The notes under the pieces are model-generated. The model worked only from the letters and a program-made list of their open reading frames with translations, ran no database searches and was not told where the DNA came from. Made by a program: the position numbers and the translations under genes. Below are positions 1 to 8,887 of a stretch of DNA of 8,887 nucleotides, one piece after another (position 1 is the first letter of the stretch; each line of letters opens with the position of its first letter). Origin of the DNA: Gammaproteobacteria bacterium (GTDB taxonomy: Bacteria > Pseudomonadota > Gammaproteobacteria > S144-34); contig WFOW01000299.1 in the NCBI GenBank assembly GCA_015487895.1, forward strand, positions 1 to 8,887. Reading direction: 5' to 3'.

Positions 1-5116
<5,116 letters not shown>

Positions 5117-5201
5117 GAGGTGTCCTCGCGCAGTCTCAGTTGGATGCCTGCATCGGGGCGTGCCGCCGCACCGCTCCCTGCCGCGCCAGCGGCGAAAGGC
5201 C

Positions 5202-5218
5202 GGTGGCCCGCGGCCACC
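5202..5218 (-). promoter_or_regulatory. Hairpin in rpoB leader
   Basis: Transcript sequence GGTGGCC-GCG-GGCCACC forms a perfect 7-bp stem with a 3-nt loop. It is followed by GGCCTTTCG, so only three U residues come soon after, too few for a convincing intrinsic terminator. It lies about 85 nt upstream of the rpoB start. In E. coli the rplL-rpoB gap carries a partial attenuator and an RNase III processing site that set the ratio of ribosomal protein to polymerase mRNA. A similar role here is inference from position. Confidence 0.4.
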
Positions 5219-5308
5219 AGCCTGCCGGTCGATCCGCCCTCCTGACGGTGCCTTGCGTCAAGCGCTCCAGCGAGCCTCTCTGCCTCGAGCCGCCCCGCCC
5301 GGCAGGGA

Positions 5309-5346
5309 GGCGGCCCGCCGGGCGGCCCGGGGGCCGCCCGGCCGCC
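5309..5346 (-). promoter_or_regulatory. Strong extended hairpin after rplL, candidate attenuator or processing site
   Basis: The core (5319-5340) is a perfect 9-bp stem, CGGGCGGCC and GGCCGCCCG, closed by a 4-nt loop. An outer 6-bp stem (GGCGGC at 5341-5346 with GCCGCC at 5309-5314) can extend it across a 4-nt bulge. It begins 14 nt after the rplL stop, about where E. coli places its partial terminator between rplL and rpoB. No U-tract follows, so factor-independent termination is not supported. A pause site, RNase III cleavage site or 3'-end stabiliser for the ribosomal protein mRNA is possible. Confidence 0.5.
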
Positions 5347-5360
5347 TGCGGCGTCCTGCC

Positions 5361-5747
5361 TTACTTGATCTCGACGGAGGCGCCCGCCTCCTCGAGCTGC
5401 TTCTTGATCTCCTCGGCCTCCTCCTTGGAGACGCCCTCCTTCACCGTCGAGGGGGCGCCCTCGACCATGTCCTTGGCCTCCTTCAGGCCCAGCCCCGTGA
5501 TGGCGCGCACCACCTTGATGACGGCCACCTTGTTGGAGCCGAAGCCCGTCAGCACCACGTCGAACTCGCTCTTCTCCTCGGCCTGGGCCGCCTCGCCGCC
5601 GGCCGCGGCGCCGGCCGCCGGCACCGCCGCCACCGCCGCCGCCGCGGAGACGCCGAACTTCTCCTCCATGGCGGAGATGAGGTCGACGATCTCCATGACG
5701 GTCATGTTCGAGATGGCCTCCAGGATCTCCTCTTTGCTCACAGCCAT
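5361..5747 (-). CDS. rplL: 50S ribosomal protein L7/L12
   Basis: The flexible stalk protein, bound to L10 as dimers, that recruits and stimulates elongation factor GTPases on the 50S subunit. It is 128 residues, slightly longer than the E. coli protein (about 120). Residues 1-32 are the dimerisation and L10-binding domain ([28 protein letters not shown]). Residues 34-59 are a hinge rich in Ala, Gly and Val, followed by Glu. Residues 60-128 are the globular factor-binding domain, with the conserved helix [21 protein letters not shown] starting at residue 72. The ATG at 5745-5747 is preceded by GAGGAG about 9 nt upstream. It follows rplJ by 53 nt, the usual pairing. L12 is needed in several copies per ribosome, which fits the strong hairpin directly after the gene, where transcript levels for rplL and rpoB may be separated. 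Confidence 0.98.
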   Translation of the reverse strand: MAVSKEEILEAISNMTVMEIVDLISAMEEKFGVSAAAAVAAVPAAGAAAGGEAAQAEEKSEFDVVLTGFGSNKVAVIKVVRAITGLGLKEAKDMVEGAPSTVKEGVSKEEAEEIKKQLEEAGASVEIK

Positions 5748-5800
5748 GACGACCTGCTCCTCTCAGACTCGGTTGGATCCCCGACCGCCGCCCGTGCGGG

Positions 5801-6331
5801 TCAGGCGGCCTGCTGCTTCTGGTCGCGAATCGCCGCGAGGGTGCGAACCAGCTTGCCCGGCACCTCGTTGAGGGTGCGCGCGAGCTTGTCGAGCGGCGCC
5901 CGCATCACGGCCATCAGCATGCTGATGGCCTGCTCGCGGTTCGGCAGGCTCGCCAGCCGCTCGATCTCGGCGGGCGGCAGGAGCTGCCCGCCCACGGCGA
6001 CGAGCTTGACGACCAGGTGCTCATGCTCCTTGGCGAAGTCCTTGAGCACCCGCGCCGCCGCGCCCGGGTCCTCGAGGGAGAAGGCGAGCAGGAGCGGGCC
6101 GACGAGCTGGTCCCGCATGCACTCGTACTCCGTCCCCTCGAGGGCGCGCCGCGCCAGGGTGTTCTTGACCACCTTCAGGTACACGCCACCCTGGCGCGCC
6201 GCCACGCGCAGCTGGTTCATCTCCTCGACGGTCAACCCGCGGTACTCGGCAGCGATCGCCGAATGCGCGCTGGCCGCCACGGCGTTGACCTCGGCGACGA
6301 TCGCCTTCTTCTGCTCCAGATTGAGCGCCAC
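5801..6331 (-). CDS. rplJ: 50S ribosomal protein L10
   Basis: The base of the L12 stalk. Its N-terminal domain binds 23S rRNA next to L11, and its C-terminal helix carries the L12 dimers. It is also the autogenous repressor of rplJL in E. coli. I place the start at the GTG at 6329-6331, giving 176 residues beginning (V/M)ALNLEQKKAIVAEV as in other L10 proteins; AGGAGGT lies 7 nt upstream. Starts further upstream would run through the leader. The rRNA-binding domain is about 1-130 (GVYLKVVKNTLARRA, VGPLLLAFS, PGAAARVLKDFAK). The C-terminal helix (131-176) contains KLARTL at 149-154 and KLVRTL at 160-165, and the protein is about 11 residues longer than E. coli L10, so it may hold one more L12 dimer. 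It is separated from rplA by a 292-nt leader. Confidence 0.97.
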   Translation of the reverse strand: MALNLEQKKAIVAEVNAVAASAHSAIAAEYRGLTVEEMNQLRVAARQGGVYLKVVKNTLARRALEGTEYECMRDQLVGPLLLAFSLEDPGAAARVLKDFAKEHEHLVVKLVAVGGQLLPPAEIERLASLPNREQAISMLMAVMRAPLDKLARTLNEVPGKLVRTLAAIRDQKQQAA

Positions 6332-6337
6332 AGTCTC

Positions 6338-6344
6338 ACCTCCT
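6338..6344 (-). promoter_or_regulatory. rplJ ribosome binding site
   Basis: Transcript AGGAGGT, close to the perfect anti-16S complement, lies 7 nt before the GTG at 6331. It decides the rplJ start, because the reading frame is open for a further 94 codons upstream. A 22-bp perfect palindrome ends 4 nt before this site. Confidence 0.85.
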
Positions 6345-6348
6345 GCTG

Positions 6349-6370
6349 GGCGCGGGCCGCGGCCCGCGCC
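6349..6370 (-). repeat. 22-bp perfect GC palindrome before rplJ ribosome binding site
   Basis: Bases 6349-6370 read the same on both strands (GGCGCGGGCCG then its exact reverse complement), made only of G and C. In RNA it could fold back on itself or pair between transcripts. It lies 4 nt upstream of the rplJ Shine-Dalgarno. A second GC hairpin lies just upstream (6383-6408: stem GGGCG, CCGGG with CCCGG, CGCCC). No U-tract follows either one. A role in controlling access to the rplJ start is inference. Confidence 0.6.
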
Positions 6371-6416
6371 TGACAGGCCCACGGGCGCCGGGCCGGGCCC
6401 GGACGCCCACCGGTTG

Positions 6417-6529
6417 CGGTGACCGTCGCCAGGCCTCTGCCAACCTGGTTCCGGGATCACCGTCTGCGCAGGCCGGGTCGCCCCGTTTGAGCCCGCGGCC
6501 TTCCGTGCGCCGCCGGCACCTGCGGTCTT
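6417..6529 (-). promoter_or_regulatory. L10 leader (autoregulatory mRNA element of rplJL)
   Basis: The rplA-rplJ gap holds features I recognise from L10 leader RNAs, recalled from memory and not searched. The transcript has AAGACCGCAGGTG (6517-6529), whose CGCAGG can pair with CCTGCG (6467-6472). This leads into GCAGACGGTGATCCCGG. Within that, CGGTGA (6457-6462) pairs with TCACCG (6417-6422), enclosing a hairpin CCAGG (6444-6448) with CCTGG (6429-6433). The string CCAGGTTGGC resembles the CCAGG..GTTGGC stretch of the 23S rRNA L10-binding region, consistent with rRNA mimicry. In E. coli, the L10-L12 complex binds this leader and represses translation of rplJ and rplL. The parts of the 292-nt gap outside this core are GC-rich and contain no gene that I can support. 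Confidence 0.7.
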
Positions 6530-6623
6530 CGACGGCCGCCGGCCCTCGCCGGCCGCCCGTCCGTCGCCCCCGCGCCCTGCGGCCGCCTCCCGCGGCCGGC
6601 GCCGGGGCCGCAAAGCTCGCGCC

Positions 6624-7319
6624 TCAGAGCGAAAGCGACGCCTGGTCGATGGGCACGCCCGGGCCCATCGTGGTCGACAGCGTCACCTTCTTCATGTACT
6701 GGCCCTTGGCCGCCGAGGGCTTGGCCTTCTGCAGGTCGGCGAGCAGCGCCTGCAGGTTCTCCTTAAGCGCCTCGGGCTCGAAGTCCACCTTGCCGATGGT
6801 GGCGTGCACGATGCCGGCCTTGTCGGTGCGGTAGCGCACCTGCCCGGCCTTGGCGTTGCGCACCGCCTCGGCGACGTTGGGCGTCACCGTCCCCACCTTC
6901 GGGTTCGGCATCAGGCCGCGCGGGCCGAGGATGGGGCCGAGCTGGCCGACGATGCGCATGGCCGCGGGCGTGGCGATGACGACGTCGAAGTCGAGCTCGC
7001 CGCCCTTGATGCGCTCGGCCAGGTCCTCGAAGCCGACCACGTCCGCCCCGGCCTCCTTCGCCGCCTCGGCGTCCGCCCCCTGGGCGAAGACCGCCACGCG
7101 CACCTGCTTGCCGGTGCCGTGCGGCAGCACGGTGGCGCCGCGCACCACCTGGTCGGACTTGCGCGGGTCCACGCCCAGGTTCACGGCCACGTCCACGGAC
7201 TCGCGGAACCTGACCGTGGAGCACTCCTTGAGGATGCGGATCGCCTCGTCGATCGGATAGAGGCGCCCGGGCTCGACCTTCTCCCGGATCGCACGCATGC
7301 GCTTCGAGAGCTTCGCCAT
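6624..7319 (-). CDS. rplA: 50S ribosomal protein L1
   Basis: The L1-stalk protein that binds 23S rRNA near the E site and helps move deacylated tRNA out. In E. coli it also represses its own rplKA mRNA. The product is 231 residues (E. coli 234) and complete. Domain I is the two ends (about 1-67 and 160-231) and domain II is the middle. Signature segments are [16 protein letters not shown] at 41-56, [11 protein letters not shown] at 60-70, and [16 protein letters not shown] at 132-147. The ATG at 7317-7319 is preferred over a GTG two codons upstream because [15 protein letters not shown] is the family N-terminus. GGAGGG lies about 9 nt upstream inside the rplK end. Only 2 nt separate it from the rplK stop (TGACCATG), so translation of the two is probably coupled. 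The C-terminus lacks the last few residues of E. coli L1, which is unlikely to matter. Confidence 0.98.
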   Translation of the reverse strand: MAKLSKRMRAIREKVEPGRLYPIDEAIRILKECSTVRFRESVDVAVNLGVDPRKSDQVVRGATVLPHGTGKQVRVAVFAQGADAEAAKEAGADVVGFEDLAERIKGGELDFDVVIATPAAMRIVGQLGPILGPRGLMPNPKVGTVTPNVAEAVRNAKAGQVRYRTDKAGIVHATIGKVDFEPEALKENLQALLADLQKAKPSAAKGQYMKKVTLSTTMGPGVPIDQASLSL

Positions 7320-7321
7320 GG

Positions 7322-7753
7322 TCACAGGCCCTCCACCTCGAGCCCCATGCTGCGGGCGCTGCCGGCGATGGTGCGCACCGCCGCCTCCATGTCCGCCGCC
7401 GTCAGGTCCGGCATCTTGGTGCGCGCGATCTCCTCGAGCTGCTCGCGCGTGACCCTGCCGACCTTGTCGGTATTGGGACGGCTCGAGCCCTTCTCGATGC
7501 CGGCGGCCTTCTTGAGCAGCACCGAGGCCGGCGGCGTCTTGGTGACGAAGGTGAAGCTGCGGTCGCTGTAGACCGTGATCACCACGGGGATCGGCAGGCC
7601 CTGCTCCAGATTCTGCGTCTGGGCGTTGAAGGCCTTGCAGAACTCCATGATGTTGACGCCGTGCTGGCCCAGCGCCGGGCCCACGGGCGGGCTCGGGTTC
7701 GCCTGGCCGGCCGGCACCTGCAGCTTGATGTAGGCCTGTACCTTGCGTGCCAT
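7322..7753 (-). CDS. rplK: 50S ribosomal protein L11
   Basis: Binds the GTPase-associated region of 23S rRNA together with L10 and L12. In many bacteria it is needed for RelA activation and forms part of the thiostrepton site. The product is 143 residues against 142 in E. coli. The N-terminal domain (about 1-70) holds [20 protein letters not shown] at 19-38, including the proline pair P22-P23 linked to thiostrepton sensitivity. The C-terminal rRNA-binding domain follows [15 protein letters not shown] and ends [11 protein letters not shown]. The ATG at 7751-7753 has GGGAG 9 nt upstream and GAGAGGA closer in. The 56-nt gap behind nusG can form a stem of GCGGG with CCCGC. I cannot identify an L1 repressor site in it with confidence. 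Confidence 0.98.
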   Translation of the reverse strand: MARKVQAYIKLQVPAGQANPSPPVGPALGQHGVNIMEFCKAFNAQTQNLEQGLPIPVVITVYSDRSFTFVTKTPPASVLLKKAAGIEKGSSRPNTDKVGRVTREQLEEIARTKMPDLTAADMEAAVRTIAGSARSMGLEVEGL

Positions 7754-7809
7754 GTCCTCTCGCTCCCGCGGGTGCTAGCGCCTCGCGGCCCCCCGCTGCC
7801 GTCTCCCGC

Positions 7810-8343
7810 TCAGGCCTTCTCGACCTGGCTGAAGTCCAGATCCACCGGGGTGGAGCGCCCGAAGATGGTCACCTCCACCCGCAGGCGGCTCTTGTCGTAG
7901 TCGACCTCCTCGACCACGCCGCTGAAGTCGTTGAAGGGCCCGTCGATGATGCGCACCACCTCGCCGGGCTCGAACAGCACCTTGGGCTTGGGCTTCTCGG
8001 TGCTCTCGCGCACGCGCGCGAGGATGGCCTCGGCCTCCTTGTCGGACAGCGGCGCCGGGCGGTCGCTGGAGCCGCCGATGAAGCCCATCACGCGCGGCAC
8101 GTCCTTGACCAGGTGCCAGGTCTCGTCGTCCATCTCCATCTGGACGAGGACATAGCCCGGGAAGAACTTGCGCTCGCTCTTGCGCTGCTTCCCGTCGCGC
8201 ATCTCGACGACCTCCTCGGTCGGCACCAGGATCTCGCCGAACTTGTCCTCGAGGCCCGCGCGCCGGATGCGCTCCTCGAGCGAGCGCTTCACCTGGTGCT
8301 CGAAGCCCGAGTAGGCGTGCACGACGTACCAGCGCTTCGCCAT
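7810..8343 (-). CDS. nusG: Transcription termination/antitermination factor NusG
   Basis: A universal elongation factor that binds the beta' clamp and the beta lobe/protrusion, suppresses pausing, and through its C-terminal domain contacts Rho or ribosomal protein S10. The product is 177 residues (E. coli 181). The NGN domain is about 1-115, starting [19 protein letters not shown], with the conserved [10 protein letters not shown] at 60-69. The KOW domain starts at about 124 ([19 protein letters not shown]) and ends [18 protein letters not shown]161 matches E. coli F165 at the S10/Rho surface. I chose the ATG at 8341-8343 over a longer frame because it gives the family N-terminus. The transcript reads TGAGAGGGATG across the secE stop, so the ribosome binding site overlaps it and the two genes are likely translationally coupled. 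Confidence 0.98.
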   Translation of the reverse strand: MAKRWYVVHAYSGFEHQVKRSLEERIRRAGLEDKFGEILVPTEEVVEMRDGKQRKSERKFFPGYVLVQMEMDDETWHLVKDVPRVMGFIGGSSDRPAPLSDKEAEAILARVRESTEKPKPKVLFEPGEVVRIIDGPFNDFSGVVEEVDYDKSRLRVEVTIFGRSTPVDLDFSQVEKA

Positions 8344-8348
8344 CCCTC

Positions 8349-8723
8349 TCAGCCTCCCTGCCCCGTGAGCAGCCTCACCGCCCACAGCAGGAACATGTCC
8401 AGCAGCCACAGAAAGATCCCGACGAGGATCACCATGAGCAGCACCGCGAGCGTGGTCTGCAGGGTCTCCTGGCGCGTCGGCCAGACGACCTTGCGCACCT
8501 CGGTGCGGGTCTCGCCGAGGAACTGCCACGCCCGCCGGCCGAGCGCCGTCTGCGAGGCGATCGCGACCGAGACGCCCGCCACCGCGAGCAGCCCGGCCAC
8601 GCGCAGCGCCAGCGGCTGCTCGCCGTACCAGTAGAAGGCGACCACGCCGCCGGCGAGCACGAGCACCGCCACGGCCAGCTTGACCGTGTCGAAGGTGTCG
8701 CCCGCCTGCGCCTTCGCCGTCAT
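8349..8723 (-). CDS. secE: Preprotein translocase subunit SecE
   Basis: Inner-membrane subunit that clamps SecY in the SecYEG channel. The product is 124 residues with three predicted membrane helices, the E. coli-like form: about 14-32 ([19 protein letters not shown]), 38-57 ([19 protein letters not shown]) and 90-118. Before the third helix lies the conserved amphipathic segment [20 protein letters not shown] (69-88), the part essential in all SecE proteins. The ATG at 8721-8723 is chosen because GGAGGAGG lies just upstream. The frame stays open to 8867, but that extension has no SecE character and would run into the tRNA-Trp gene. It is 5 nt from nusG and begins the protein-coding part of the cluster in this window. 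Confidence 0.96.
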   Translation of the reverse strand: MTAKAQAGDTFDTVKLAVAVLVLAGGVVAFYWYGEQPLALRVAGLLAVAGVSVAIASQTALGRRAWQFLGETRTEVRKVVWPTRQETLQTTLAVLLMVILVGIFLWLLDMFLLWAVRLLTGQGG

Positions 8724-8837
8724 CGCCTCCTCCGGCCGCCGCCCGCCGCGCCGGACCTGCCCCCGCGACCCGCGGGAACGGGCGCCCGGCCGCGCCGGCC
8801 CGTCATGCGCGCAGCCCGCCGCCGATATGCCCGTGAG
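8724..8837 (-). promoter_or_regulatory. tRNA-Trp to secE spacer
   Basis: This 114-nt gap is GC-rich and contains small hairpins, the clearest being CCCGCG-GGT-CGCGGG (8762-8776). I see no -35/-10 promoter pair and no U-tract. It ends with the secE ribosome binding site GGAGGAGG. It is possible that secE is read through from the tRNA promoter or from a gene beyond the window. Confidence 0.35.
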
Positions 8838-8887
8838 TGGCAGGCCAGGAGGGACTCGAACCCCCAACCTGCGGTTTTGGAGACCGC
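8838..8887 (-). tRNA. tRNA-Trp (CCA anticodon), 3' part
   Basis: The 3' 50 nt of a tRNA read from the minus strand; the acceptor 5' strand and D arm lie outside the window. The anticodon arm is GCGGT-CTCCAAA-ACCGC (8871-8887) with anticodon CCA at 8878-8880, preceded by U33 and followed by A37-A38. Next come a 5-nt variable loop (AGGTT) and a T arm of GGGGG-TTCGAGT-CCCTC. The 3' acceptor strand is CTGGCCT, then discriminator G and an encoded CCA tail (8838-8840). The anticodon arm closely resembles E. coli tRNA-Trp. A tRNA-Trp directly before secE, usually with tuf upstream, is common in gammaproteobacteria and betaproteobacteria. Confidence 0.95.

Noticed and set aside
5233..5261. Possible promoter in the rplL-rpoB gap (TTGACG as -35)
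   Set aside because: At 17-nt spacing the -10 position reads GGCGGA, nothing like TATAAT. A single -35-like hexamer is not enough.
6383..6408. GC hairpin in the rplJ leader as a terminator
   Set aside because: The stem is strong but is followed by GTGGGCC with no U-tract. It is kept only as leader structure.
6332..6613. An N-terminal extension of L10 in frame upstream of the GTG
   Set aside because: The extension is Arg-, Gly- and Pro-rich without L10 similarity, and it covers the leader motifs. A near-perfect ribosome binding site sits before the GTG at the family N-terminus.
6804..7571. A 255-codon plus-strand open frame opposite rplA and rplK
   Set aside because: It lies antisense to two strongly conserved ribosomal protein genes and has the same His/Leu/Asp/Arg-rich artefact composition.
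8344..8529. Upstream extension of the nusG frame
   Set aside because: It would overlap secE in another frame. The family start [11 protein letters not shown] is at 8343 with its own ribosome binding site.
8724..8867. Upstream extension of the secE frame
   Set aside because: It overlaps the tRNA-Trp gene and lacks membrane or SecE features; the ATG at 8723 has a strong ribosome binding site.

Overview
This window is one continuous housekeeping cluster read entirely from the minus strand. In transcription order, from high to low coordinates, it holds the 3' part of a tRNA-Trp, then secE, nusG, rplK (L11), rplA (L1), rplJ (L10), rplL (L7/L12), rpoB (RNA polymerase beta), and the first 298 codons of rpoC (beta'), which is cut by the window edge. 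This is the classic bacterial secE-nusG-rplKAJL-rpoBC arrangement. Every gene is intact except the two edge features. I see no insertion sequence, CRISPR array, phage remnant or accessory gene.

The organism is most likely a GC-rich gammaproteobacterium. Base composition is very GC-rich, with G or C in most third codon positions. RpoB aligns by eye along its whole length with the E. coli protein, including the N-terminal start, the rifampicin pocket and the C-terminus. SecE is the three-helix proteobacterial type, and a tRNA-Trp directly precedes secE, as in pseudomonads and relatives. RpoB is about 43 residues longer than in E. coli, mostly from one insertion in the lobe. I cannot name a genus from this.

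Genes and gaps: tRNA-Trp and secE are separated by 114 nt. secE and nusG are 5 nt apart, and the nusG ribosome binding site touches the secE stop. nusG and rplK are 56 nt apart. rplK and rplA are 2 nt apart. The rplA-rplJ gap of 292 nt carries what looks like the L10 autoregulatory leader plus very stable GC palindromes. rplJ and rplL are 53 nt apart. The rplL-rpoB gap of 244 nt carries two strong hairpins where E. coli has an attenuator and an RNase III site. The rpoB-rpoC gap of 63 nt carries two short hairpins.

Together the genes make a transcription and translation module: a preprotein translocase subunit, a transcription elongation factor that couples polymerase to ribosomes, the L1 and L11 stalk proteins, the L10-L12 stalk that recruits GTPases, and the two large catalytic subunits of RNA polymerase. 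I found no undescribed system. The observations worth a second look are the leader and spacer RNA structures, a repeated L12-docking segment in L10, and the RpoB lobe insertion.
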